Positions 52,096-60,300 of a stretch of DNA of 64,000 bases are shown one piece after another. The stretch is from Hyphomicrobiales bacterium. Its GTDB lineage: Bacteria; Pseudomonadota; Alphaproteobacteria; Rhizobiales; Methyloligellaceae. The stretch covers positions 36,712 to 100,711 of the forward strand of contig JAJFHQ010000027.1 in NCBI GenBank assembly GCA_021775525.1, given 5' to 3'. Each line of letters begins with the position of its first letter. The first letter of the stretch is position 1. A program made the position numbers and the translations under genes. The notes under the pieces were generated by a model. The model saw only the letters and a program-made list of their open reading frames with translations. It had not been told where the DNA came from and searched no databases.

Positions 52096-53781
52096 TCAGA
52101 GATAATAGGCAATCAGATAGGCACCCAGGAGCAAGGTTGTCCAAAAAGCCATACTGCCAGTCGGCCATGTCCGGGCCAGGATTCCTTGCGGACCATGATG
52201 GCGATAGAGTGTCTCGACAAAACGCACAACCCCACGGTAAGCGCGCTCGACGGCAATTCCCCACACCTTGCTAGTCTTGTAATGGAACGCGCGTTCAAAC
52301 GTGCGTCCCAACCCGCGGTAGAACCAATCGATATCGAGAGTGATTGTGAGGGTTCTCTTGAGCCACCCCAATAGCAGAAAAAAAGCGAGACCTGAGAACA
52401 GCAGCAACTGCAGTTGGAACACAACGTGGGACGCCGTATAAGGCACGTAATTGACCGTGGCGGGCAGTAGAGCGTAGAGCTGCTCCGGGAAAACACCAAT
52501 CCATATGCACAAAATGGAAAACAATACCATTGATGCCTTCATGTTCCATGGCGGCTCGGACGGCCTAAGCCCGGAATCTTTCTGGAAGAAAACAAACCAA
52601 GGAAATTTGATGCCTGCATGAAGGAACACGCCTGCAGAAGCGGCCGCGAGCAGCATCCAGACGATGACCAAATGCTCGTCGGCGGACGCTTGCGAAATCA
52701 TCGATTTCGATATGAACCCGGATGTCAATGGAAACGACGAAATCGCGAGAGCGCCGACAATCCCGCAGACGCATGTCAGGGGCATTGTCCTGAAGAGCCC
52801 GCCCAGATCAGTGCATTTGCTCTTGCCCGTCATGTACAGAACGGAACCGGCCGACATGAGAAGCAGCGCTTTATAGATAATGTGAGTGAAGGCATGTGCT
52901 GCTGCACCATTCAACGCCATGGTCGTGCCGATGCCGATGCCGGTTACCATGAAGCCTACTTGATTGACAATCGAATAGGCGAGGATACGGCGCATATCAT
53001 TTTCGAGGATCGCATAAATTATCCCATAAAAGACCATGAACAGTCCGACAAAGATCAGGATGTCGGCGCCGGGAAATCCTCGCAACAGCACATAGACGGC
53101 GGTCTTGGTTGTGAATGCGGAAAGAAAGACCATCCCGCTCCATGAGGCTTCCGGATATGCGTCAGGCAACCATGCAGAAAGCGGAGGTGCCCCGGCATTG
53201 ATAAGGAACCCGGCCAGTATCAGCCAGCGCGCCAGCGAATCAGGTTGCATAGCATTGAAGGCCGTCGATCCCGTGGCGGCTATCTCGCCAGCGACACCGG
53301 CCATCAAGATGACACCGCCCAGCAGGTGGATAGACGCATATCGCATGCCAGCGCGCTGGGCTCCATCACGGCCACACCAAACGACAATGGTTGAGCCGAT
53401 GGCCATCAACTCCCAGAATATAAAGACTGAGATCAGGTCTCCCGCAAACGCGACGCCAACAGCCGACCCCGCATAGACGAATGCAGCCGCCAATTCGGTA
53501 TTGTTCTCGCGGTTCAGCGAAAACAGCCCTCCACCGAATGCCATGATCGCGAAAATTGTCGCGAACAACCTCGACAGGGCGTCACCCTTCACCGGCGCGA
53601 TCTCGTATCCCATGAACTGAGTTGAATACGCCACGCCGTCAGGTACGGACCAAACAGCAATAAGCGTCACCACAGGCGCTGCCAGCAACATGATGCTGCG
53701 CACATGCCCGCGCGTAATGGCTATTAACAGACCTACCATGATGAGTATCAAGCCGGGAGGTATGACTATTGTGCCGCTCAT
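52096..53781 (-). CDS. mrpD: Mrp-type antiporter MrpD-like subunit, third copy (long form)
   Basis: 561-residue proton-conducting membrane subunit related to NuoL/M/N. Key residues are kept: Glu in FIFWELMAIGSTIVVW (TM5) and Lys in LSAFTTKTAVYVLLRG (TM7), plus AHAFTHIIYKALLLMSAGSVLY. The C-terminal ~100 residues extend past the usual MrpD end with an amphipathic region (WFYRGLGRTFERAFHYK) and an extra helix, recalling the lateral helix of NuoL/MrpA. It may replace the missing MrpA. Last gene of the operon. Confidence 0.87.
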   Translation of the reverse strand: MSGTIVIPPGLILIMVGLLIAITRGHVRSIMLLAAPVVTLIAVWSVPDGVAYSTQFMGYEIAPVKGDALSRLFATIFAIMAFGGGLFSLNRENNTELAAAFVYAGSAVGVAFAGDLISVFIFWELMAIGSTIVVWCGRDGAQRAGMRYASIHLLGGVILMAGVAGEIAATGSTAFNAMQPDSLARWLILAGFLINAGAPPLSAWLPDAYPEASWSGMVFLSAFTTKTAVYVLLRGFPGADILIFVGLFMVFYGIIYAILENDMRRILAYSIVNQVGFMVTGIGIGTTMALNGAAAHAFTHIIYKALLLMSAGSVLYMTGKSKCTDLGGLFRTMPLTCVCGIVGALAISSFPLTSGFISKSMISQASADEHLVIVWMLLAAASAGVFLHAGIKFPWFVFFQKDSGLRPSEPPWNMKASMVLFSILCIWIGVFPEQLYALLPATVNYVPYTASHVVFQLQLLLFSGLAFFLLLGWLKRTLTITLDIDWFYRGLGRTFERAFHYKTSKVWGIAVERAYRGVVRFVETLYRHHGPQGILARTWPTGSMAFWTTLLLGAYLIAYYL

Positions 53782-54044
53782 TCGCCGGCCTCGTAATAGG
53801 TATCGGGCCGCTTGAGAAATGCGCCGAGACCCTTGGCAAATGCGACAAGAACGACGCAGCTGACAAACCCGTACCAGGCGGCAAACCCAAACGTGCCATC
53901 TATGCCGAAATGAGGATGATGCTCGATCACAAGGTCACACAGAACCGTCAAGGCGAGGATTGCAATTCCTGCATACCAAAGAAGCCGTATGGTCTGTGGA
54001 CGAACCAGCCAGTGATCATCGGACTTATGTGTTGATTTTACCAT
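53778..54044 (-). CDS. Two-helix membrane protein within Mrp-type operon
   Basis: 88 residues with two membrane helices (LLWYAGIAILALTVLCDLVI and FAAWYGFVSCVVLVAFAKGLGAFL). The loop between them, EHHPHFGIDGTFGF, is His-rich. It starts three bases after the second mrpD stop and overlaps the third mrpD by four bases, so it is translated with the complex. Not one of the standard MrpA-G subunits. I infer an accessory subunit. Confidence 0.75.
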   Translation of the reverse strand: MVKSTHKSDDHWLVRPQTIRLLWYAGIAILALTVLCDLVIEHHPHFGIDGTFGFAAWYGFVSCVVLVAFAKGLGAFLKRPDTYYEAGE

Positions 54045-54047
54045 TCG

Positions 54048-55511
54048 TCAATTCCCAGCAAGCATTTTTGAAAGTGCAAGTGGCACATCTGGATACAGAA
54101 ACAGAGCTATCGTTCCGATCGCCGTCGCCGTTACGGCAAGCACTATCGGAAATGGAGCCTCCCCTTTGACATGCTTTTTCACGTCATCGCCCGGAGCTTT
54201 GAAAAACGCCTGCACCACAATGGGCAGAAAATAGGCCGCGTTGAGCAGTGTGCTAGAAACTATGATGACAACAGGGAGCCACTGCCCGGTATCCATGGCG
54301 CCAGTCAGCATGAACCATTTCCCCAGGAAGCCTGCAGTTGGCGGTACGCCGATCATCGACAAGGCACCGACCGTGAAAGCGGCCATTGTCCAGGGCATGC
54401 GCCGTCCTATTCCGTCAAGCTGACTGATCTCAGTCAAATGCGAGGCCGTGTAAATTGAGCCGGCTGCAAAGAAGAGAGTTATCTTAGACACGGCGTGAGC
54501 AGCAATGTGCATGGCTGCGCCAACAATTGAAATGGGGGTCAGGATGGCTGCTGCCAGAACCACATAAGACAACTGACTGACGGTTGAGTAAGCAAGCCGA
54601 CGTTTAAGATTATCCTGTCTGAGAGCAACTAGGGATGCCGTGATGACGGTAAAGCCCGCAACCCAAACAAGCCACGAGGCGTTGCCCTGAGATGACAGGG
54701 CCTCGACGCCAAATATGTACACAATGACCTTTAGAACGGTGAAGACACCCGCCTTTACGACGGCAACGGCATGTAGCAGTGCGCTCACGGGTGTTGGTGC
54801 GACCATTGCCGCAGGAAGCCACCAATGCAGTGGCATTAGGGCCGCCTTGCCAATGCCAAACACATACATTGCCAGCAGAACCCCAATTATTGTGGAAGAA
54901 GTATTGTTGGCGAGAATGCCGCCTGGAACAAAATCGAGCGTTCCGGCAATCACGAAAGTTGCGATGATTGCGGGCAGGAGCAGAAGCATTGATGTTCCCA
55001 ATAAAATGAGAAGGTAGGTACGGCCTCCGGCTTTGGCATTGTCATCGCCCTTGTGAGTCACAAGAGGATAAGTGGAGAGTGTCAGTATTTCGTAGAACAG
55101 GAACAGGGTGAACAAATTCGCTGCAAAGGCAATCGCGATCGTGCTGGCGATAGCGATTGCGAAACAGATATAGAAGGGCGTTTGCCTCGGCTCCCTGTTG
55201 CCGCGCATATAGCCTATCGAATATATCGAATTCACAATCCAAAGACCGGATGCGACACAGGCAAACAGCATACCCAGCGGTTCAACGTCAAAAGCCAGAT
55301 CAAGGCCAGGTACAACGCTGAAGCTTCTGGTAGCGACCTCGCCACCGCCCATGAAACGTTCAAGAATTTCCAGCACGACCAACAACAATGCCGCCGCACT
55401 CAAAAGCGTCACACCTTCGCGCACATTTGCATTCCAGGCCGTTGCCCAGATGACTACGCTCCCGCAAGCGGGAATCAGAAGTGCCAGAATAATTAGCTGC
55501 TCACCCGTCAT
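54048..55511 (-). CDS. mrpD: Mrp-type antiporter MrpD-like subunit, second copy
   Basis: 487 residues, about 14 helices. Functional residues are visible: Glu in LFLFYEILTLSTYPLV and Lys in HAVAVVKAGVFTVLKVI; the sequence HWWLPAAMVAPTPVSALLHA is the family hallmark and AHAVSKITLFFAAGSIY carries the discontinuous-helix Lys. Its start overlaps the first mrpD stop by four bases. Confidence 0.9.
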   Translation of the reverse strand: MTGEQLIILALLIPACGSVVIWATAWNANVREGVTLLSAAALLLVVLEILERFMGGGEVATRSFSVVPGLDLAFDVEPLGMLFACVASGLWIVNSIYSIGYMRGNREPRQTPFYICFAIAIASTIAIAFAANLFTLFLFYEILTLSTYPLVTHKGDDNAKAGGRTYLLILLGTSMLLLLPAIIATFVIAGTLDFVPGGILANNTSSTIIGVLLAMYVFGIGKAALMPLHWWLPAAMVAPTPVSALLHAVAVVKAGVFTVLKVIVYIFGVEALSSQGNASWLVWVAGFTVITASLVALRQDNLKRRLAYSTVSQLSYVVLAAAILTPISIVGAAMHIAAHAVSKITLFFAAGSIYTASHLTEISQLDGIGRRMPWTMAAFTVGALSMIGVPPTAGFLGKWFMLTGAMDTGQWLPVVIIVSSTLLNAAYFLPIVVQAFFKAPGDDVKKHVKGEAPFPIVLAVTATAIGTIALFLYPDVPLALSKMLAGN

Positions 55512-56989
55512 CGTGCCCCTACCAACAGCCAGTCTGCGGCCATGGCCGCGATTCCGGCCGTAGCTGATGTGTCAAATCCAAAGTAAAGAGTGGCCGCCAC
55601 GAGCAACAGCGTCGGCAGCAACATGCTCAATGGCGGTTCCTTGGCCCTTTTTGCCGCAGCCGAGACCGGCTTGAACCAGATAACCTCGACCAAGCGGCCA
55701 ATATAGACAACGGAAATCAGCGAACTTGCGACGATCAGGAATGCGAGCCACCACCAGCCATGTTCCAAAGCGCCAAGAACCAGATACCATTTTGAAATGA
55801 AGCCAACAGTACCCGGTACGCCGATTATACTTAACCCAGCCAAAGCAAAAGCACCCATGGTAATCGGCATGCGTTTACCGATCCCGGCTAGATCTGCGAG
55901 CCTGACTGAACCGATCTGGTAGAACACCGCACCAATGGCCATGAAGAGCGCCCCCTTCATCAATGCATGGTTAAACAAATGGACAATCCCGCCGGTTAGA
56001 CCGCTCTGGTTTACGAGGGCGATGCCGAGCGTGATGTACCCGATCTGCGCCACCGACGAATAGGCAAGCATACGTTTCACATTTTCCTGGAAGACGGCAA
56101 CGATCGACGCGCCGAACATGGCCGCGAGTGAAAGCAGCATCACAATCTCGGCTATCGGCAATGACTGTTGGGCAAACACCGTTCCCAGAACGGTGAAAAA
56201 GTAGCGAAGCAGCAGGTAGACCGCCACCTTTGTGGCCGTTGCCGCAAGAAATACGGTTGCTATGGAAGGTGCGTATGCATAAGCATTTGGCAGCCAGACA
56301 TGTAGCGGGAATAGAGCCAGCTTCAGGCTGATCCCAACAGTCAGAAACGCCATTGCCGCCAGGACTGCGCGGGAACTTTCTATCCCCCCCAACCGGCTCG
56401 CCATGTCCGCCATGTTGAGCGTGCCCGTCATCGAATAGAGCAAACCAACACCTATGACATAAAAGGTCGCGCCGATCGTTCCCATGATCAGATATTGATA
56501 GGCTGCAAGCAGCGCTCGGCGGTCCCGGCCCATGGCGATTAGCGCGTAGGCCGCCAGAGATGAGACCTCCATGAAAACGAAGACGTTGAAGGCATCGCCC
56601 GTGATGGCCATACCCAGCAAGCCGCAAAGGCAAAGCAGGTAAATGGCATAGAACCAGGCCTGCCGGTCAGCCGGGATCTCCTTTTCAACGCTTGCCTTTG
56701 CATAGGGCATGATGATCGCGCCGATGAGAGAGACCAGGAGGAGCAGGAATGCGTTGACCACATCAACCCGGTATTCAATACCAACCGGCGGCGCCCAGCC
56801 GCCCAGCGCATAGGAGATTGGCCCTCCATCCATGACCTGGATGAGCAGTCCTGCAGCAACGAAAGGCATGGTGGCGGTAACAATGAGCGCGACGCCCCAT
56901 GCGTAAACACCCCGCTGCAAAAAAGCACAAACCACCGCACCCAAAAGGGGCAGCACTACCTGCAGGGCTGGAAGGTTCGCCGAGATCAT
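55508..56989 (-). CDS. mrpD: Mrp-type antiporter MrpD-like subunit, first copy
   Basis: 493 residues, about 14 helices, closest in style to canonical MrpD. Glu in VFVFMEVSSLAAYALIAMGRD, Lys in AATATKVAVYLLLRYF, HVWLPNAYAYAPS before it, and LFNHALMKGALFMAIGAVFY. Its ATG overlaps mrpC by four bases, the normal C-D order. Confidence 0.92.
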   Translation of the reverse strand: MISANLPALQVVLPLLGAVVCAFLQRGVYAWGVALIVTATMPFVAAGLLIQVMDGGPISYALGGWAPPVGIEYRVDVVNAFLLLLVSLIGAIIMPYAKASVEKEIPADRQAWFYAIYLLCLCGLLGMAITGDAFNVFVFMEVSSLAAYALIAMGRDRRALLAAYQYLIMGTIGATFYVIGVGLLYSMTGTLNMADMASRLGGIESSRAVLAAMAFLTVGISLKLALFPLHVWLPNAYAYAPSIATVFLAATATKVAVYLLLRYFFTVLGTVFAQQSLPIAEIVMLLSLAAMFGASIVAVFQENVKRMLAYSSVAQIGYITLGIALVNQSGLTGGIVHLFNHALMKGALFMAIGAVFYQIGSVRLADLAGIGKRMPITMGAFALAGLSIIGVPGTVGFISKWYLVLGALEHGWWWLAFLIVASSLISVVYIGRLVEVIWFKPVSAAAKRAKEPPLSMLLPTLLLVAATLYFGFDTSATAGIAAMAADWLLVGAR

Positions 56990-57351
56990 TCGTCTTCTTC
57001 TCCGGCGAAGATTTCGTCTTCCTCAATGGTCCCAAAAGCCTCATTGATCCGCACGACGAGCGCCAGTCCCAATGCCAGCGTGGCAACGCCGACAACGATG
57101 GCGGTGAGAATCAAAACGTGTGGCAGCGGATTTGAATAGACACTGAATTGGGCAGAGATTATCGGCGGCGTGCCACCCAGGATTTTCCCCGGCGATAAAT
57201 AGAGCAAGTATACGGAAGTCTGGAACAGGCCCAGCCCGACCAGCTTCTTGATCATGTTGCCGCGCGCAACCACAATATAAAGACCGGAAACCATCAGGAA
57301 AATGATGATCCAGTGGTTGTAGTGAGCGACAATTGCCTGGAGCAGATCCAT
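56986..57351 (-). CDS. mrpC: Mrp-type antiporter subunit C (NuoK-like)
   Basis: 121 residues with three helices. The NuoK/MrpC core is visible (GLYIVVARGNMIKKLVGLGLFQTSVYLLYL and PLPHVLILTAIVVGVATLALGLALVVRI), followed by an acidic tail (EEDEIFAGEEDE). One base overlaps the mrpB stop. Confidence 0.92.
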   Translation of the reverse strand: MDLLQAIVAHYNHWIIIFLMVSGLYIVVARGNMIKKLVGLGLFQTSVYLLYLSPGKILGGTPPIISAQFSVYSNPLPHVLILTAIVVGVATLALGLALVVRINEAFGTIEEDEIFAGEEDE

Positions 57352-57767
57352 CAGCGCCCTCGCCCGATAAATGAATAGAAGATCGCTACCATGGTCCCCG
57401 CGACGGTCACGAGCACGCCGATCTCAACGAGAAGTATGCCGATATGCTGCCCATGCACGGGGTCATGCATTAGAGGGGAATAGTCGAGATAATCGTTCCC
57501 GAGAAACAGGCTTGCTACGCCAACGCCGGCAAAAATCGCAACACCTGCTGGGACCATTAATTCTATGATGCGTGGGGGGAAAATTTTCTGAGCAGCATCA
57601 AGACCGAAAATGATGGCGTAGAAAATTACCATGGCTGCGGCCACAACGCCTGCCTGAAAGCCGCCACCAGGTCCGAAGTCACCGTGGAATTGCACATAAA
57701 GCGCAAAGACCAGCATGAAAGGGATAAAAATTTTGGCAGCCACGCGGAAGATAACATCCAGCTTCAT
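57351..57767 (-). CDS. mrpB: Mrp-type antiporter subunit B (MnhB domain)
   Basis: 138 residues, four helices, MnhB family: FALYVQFHGDFGPGGGFQAGVVAAAMVIFYAIIFG near the N-terminus is the signature, and HGQHIGILLVEIGVLVTVAGTMVAIF near the end. Four-base overlap with the upstream DUF4040 gene. Confidence 0.92.
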   Translation of the reverse strand: MKLDVIFRVAAKIFIPFMLVFALYVQFHGDFGPGGGFQAGVVAAAMVIFYAIIFGLDAAQKIFPPRIIELMVPAGVAIFAGVGVASLFLGNDYLDYSPLMHDPVHGQHIGILLVEIGVLVTVAGTMVAIFYSFIGRGR

Positions 57768-58306
57768 CGGCTAACCCTCCTGCGCTTTGGCCCAGGTTTA
57801 ATATGTCGTTTGCCTTTAAGCAGCATCAACACGGCAATTCCTGCGGTAAAAATCACCGTTGTCTCACCAAGCGTGTCAAAGCCTCGGTAACTGGACAGGA
57901 CTGACGTTACAACGTTGGGGATCGACGTATCAGGAATTGAGTTTTGCAGATAATAGGGTGCGACATGCGTGTTCATCGGTGTCTCTGCAACGCCAAATGG
58001 CGGCAGCGCGAATGTTCCAAACACCAGCACCGCACCGGTCGCCACCGCGACAAAAACCGGCAGAAGCGGCAAGTGCTTGGGCACACTCTCCTCGGTCTTC
58101 GTCAGTGAAAGTGCTCCAAGCATCAGCACCGTCGAGATGCCCGCACCGACGGAGGCTTCCGTCATGGCCACGTCAACTGCGTCGAGGACAATCATGACGC
58201 TGGCCATCAGAAAACTGTAAATACCGCCGAGGACGACAACCCCAAACAGGTTGCGCATTCGAACAATGCCGATCGTAATCGCTGCCAGCAGTGTCAAGAG
58301 CACCAT
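57764..58306 (-). CDS. DUF4040 protein: MbhD/MbhE-like (C-terminal MrpA part)
   Basis: 180 residues. The first ~70 match the MbhD/DUF4040 domain (MRNLFGVVVLGGIYSFLMASVMIVLDAVDVAMTEASVGAGIST); the later part, YYLQNSIPDTSIPNVVTSVLSSYRGFDTLGETTVIFTAG, matches MbhE, and both are normally the C-terminal end of MrpA. Here they form a free-standing protein, and the large antiporter part of MrpA is absent. The tail is basic (KPGPKRRRVSR). It lies 14 bases after mrpG. Confidence 0.88.
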   Translation of the reverse strand: MVLLTLLAAITIGIVRMRNLFGVVVLGGIYSFLMASVMIVLDAVDVAMTEASVGAGISTVLMLGALSLTKTEESVPKHLPLLPVFVAVATGAVLVFGTFALPPFGVAETPMNTHVAPYYLQNSIPDTSIPNVVTSVLSSYRGFDTLGETTVIFTAGIAVLMLLKGKRHIKPGPKRRRVSR

Positions 58307-58320
58307 GTTGATGAGAGCTT

Positions 58321-58791
58321 CTATGACCGCGTCCTCCTCTTGGCAGAGGCTGTCTTGCGCTTAGCAGCCGGTGACTTGGCCGGCTTGCGAGCTGAACGAA
58401 TTGCGGGTTTGCGAGTCTCGTTCTTTGCGGCCTTGCCGATCTTCTCAGGCCCGGGATGAGCACCTGGTCCAATCAGTACCTTGTTTCCAACGCCCACGGG
58501 TTCCAGGCCTTCATGAAGCGCGGCCTGCGCCAGTGCATGGGTGGCGATGGGACTCGTAAACAGGATCACACCCAAAATGATGGCCAGCTTGACGGCAACA
58601 AGGCTGAAGCCGGCCAGGAACATCATCCCCGCAATCAGCAACCCTGCCCCTGCCGTATCTGAAATGCCGGCAGCATGCATACGCGTAAACACATCAGGCA
58701 TGCGGTAGATGCCGATCGCACCGACGACATAGAAAAAAGCACCCACTGCAATGAGGACGCTGCCGATTATTTCGCTCAACGCCGCCATCAT
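58321..58791 (-). CDS. mrpG: Mrp-type antiporter subunit G with basic C-terminal tail
   Basis: 156 residues. The first ~105 are a standard three-helix MrpG (VGAFFYVVGAIGIYRMPDVFTRMHAAGISDTAGAGLLIAGM; SPIATHALAQAALHEGL). The remaining ~50 residues form a Lys/Arg/Ala-rich tail (KPAKSPAAKRKTASAKRR) not seen in ordinary MrpG. Four-base overlap with mrpF. Confidence 0.9.
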   Translation of the reverse strand: MMAALSEIIGSVLIAVGAFFYVVGAIGIYRMPDVFTRMHAAGISDTAGAGLLIAGMMFLAGFSLVAVKLAIILGVILFTSPIATHALAQAALHEGLEPVGVGNKVLIGPGAHPGPEKIGKAAKNETRKPAIRSARKPAKSPAAKRKTASAKRRTRS

Positions 58792-59075
58792 GCGTCTCCC
58801 GGCTCTTTGCCGCCCGGATGGCTCAAGTCCCCATAACGGAAGAATTTCAGAACCGCGAGCGTGCCGATGATATTGAGCAGCGCATAGAGAATGCCGATGT
58901 CCAGAAACTCCGGGCGCCCTGTGAGGAAACCGATCAACGCAAGGAGCATGATTGCCCCGGTTCCGATGGCGTTAGCGGCGAGAACCCGGTCAAATACCGT
59001 GGGTCCGCGCAATGCCCGGATCACGCCGAGCAATAATGCCACGAGGACGGCCAGAGTTGCTGCGGCGAGAATCAT
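58788..59075 (-). CDS. mrpF: Mrp-type antiporter subunit F
   Basis: 95 residues, three helices, MrpF/PhaF family: ALRGPTVFDRVLAANAIGTGAIMLLALIGFLTGRPEFLDIGILYALLNIIGTLAVLKF covers the conserved core. Overlaps mrpE by four bases. Confidence 0.93.
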   Translation of the reverse strand: MILAAATLAVLVALLLGVIRALRGPTVFDRVLAANAIGTGAIMLLALIGFLTGRPEFLDIGILYALLNIIGTLAVLKFFRYGDLSHPGGKEPGDA

Positions 59076-59551
59076 TTTCCCGTCTCGAATTTTTTGACGC
59101 GCCGGTCCATGGTCCCTTCAGCGAGATCTTCTGCGCCTGATCGAGTTACCGCGTGCACCAGGAATTCATGACCGCTCACCCGCGCAGTGATCGTGCCGGG
59201 CGTCAAGGTGATGGAATTGGCATAAGTGGCCACGCCTACTGCCGAACGTTGACTTGCCTTGACGCGGATGAGCGTCGGGGAGATGGGCAATTTGGGGCTG
59301 AGGATGATCTTGGTGACGTCCCAGGTTGATTTGGCAATCTCGACTACGAGCCAGGGCCAGTAGGTTAGAGTTCGCGGCACTAGATGGATCGGGTGGCCTT
59401 CCTCATCGGCAATATCCATGCGGTGCGATAAAGCTACCACGCCGATCACGGATAGTATGCCTGCGGGCACCGTTATCACCGTGTATTGCCCTGACAGCAC
59501 GAGCCAGAAGCAAAACAGGACCAGTCCTATGCTCCCATAAAGCACGCGCAA
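59072..59551 (-). CDS. mrpE: Mrp-type antiporter subunit E
   Basis: 159 residues of the MNHE family: two N-terminal helices, then the cytoplasmic domain with LVVEIAKSTWDVTKIILSPKLPISPTLIRV and YANSITLTPGTITARVSGHEFLVHAV, both diagnostic. First gene of the ten-gene operon; its promoter should lie in the 299 bases before msrB, which hold nothing else recognisable. Confidence 0.92.
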   Translation of the reverse strand: MRVLYGSIGLVLFCFWLVLSGQYTVITVPAGILSVIGVVALSHRMDIADEEGHPIHLVPRTLTYWPWLVVEIAKSTWDVTKIILSPKLPISPTLIRVKASQRSAVGVATYANSITLTPGTITARVSGHEFLVHAVTRSGAEDLAEGTMDRRVKKFETGK

Positions 59552-59850
59552 CCCTCCAACTATTTTTGCCGATGCGTCCCGTCAGGCAGGAAGTTCAGAT
59601 GACGGGTACAAACTGATTCGCACTATGCGGATTGTTACAGATTCGTCCCATCTATCAAGTTCCACTTGAGCATCCTTGGAAAAGTACAGAGAACAATCAT
59701 CGGCATGAGAAGATGTAACTGGCGATGCATCCAAACGGCTGCAGTGCTAGTATCATGCAAGAAAGGCCTGCAACAATCAGTGGTTGTTTGGTCAGCTTCA
59801 TGCAACTTAAGGAAGAAACGGTCTTGGTGACCGGCACATTGGAGAGCGGG

Positions 59851-60267
59851 ATGAGTGACAAGAAAAAAAAGCCCGAAGTCACAAAATCTGATGAAGAGTG
59901 GGAAAAATTACTCACGACCCAGCAATATACAGTGACACGCCTACACGCGACCGAACCGCCTTTCTCTCATCCTTACAACGCCAGCAAGAAGCAGGGTACC
60001 TACGCCTGCATCTGTTGCGGTGAGCCATTGTTTGCCTCTGGCGACAAGTTTGACTCCGGCACCGGATGGCCCAGCTTCCATTCTCCTGTTTCTGATGAAG
60101 CATTGAGCGAACATGAGGACCGGAAATTGTTTACAAGCCGCACCGAAGTCCGCTGCGCGGCCTGCGATTCCCATCTGGGACATGTTTTTCCCGATGGACC
60201 CGACCCCACCGGCCTGCGCTATTGCATCAATGGCGTCGCGCTGAATATGAAAGAGGATGAGGAGTAA
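59851..60267 (+). CDS. msrB: Peptide-methionine (R)-S-oxide reductase MsrB
   Basis: Reduces R-methionine sulfoxide in proteins. 138 residues with the two zinc CxxC pairs (CICCGEPLF and RCAACDSHLGHVF) and the catalytic Cys in RYCINGVAL; substrate residues in FDSGTGWPSFHSP. ATG 59851 was chosen (GGAG six bases upstream); the frame extends to 59725 but the extra 42 residues do not resemble MsrB or a signal peptide. Confidence 0.94.
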   Translation: MSDKKKKPEVTKSDEEWEKLLTTQQYTVTRLHATEPPFSHPYNASKKQGTYACICCGEPLFASGDKFDSGTGWPSFHSPVSDEALSEHEDRKLFTSRTEVRCAACDSHLGHVFPDGPDPTGLRYCINGVALNMKEDEE

Positions 60268-60300
60268 ACTCCTTCTCTTCTAAAGAAAGCTCCCAGACAC

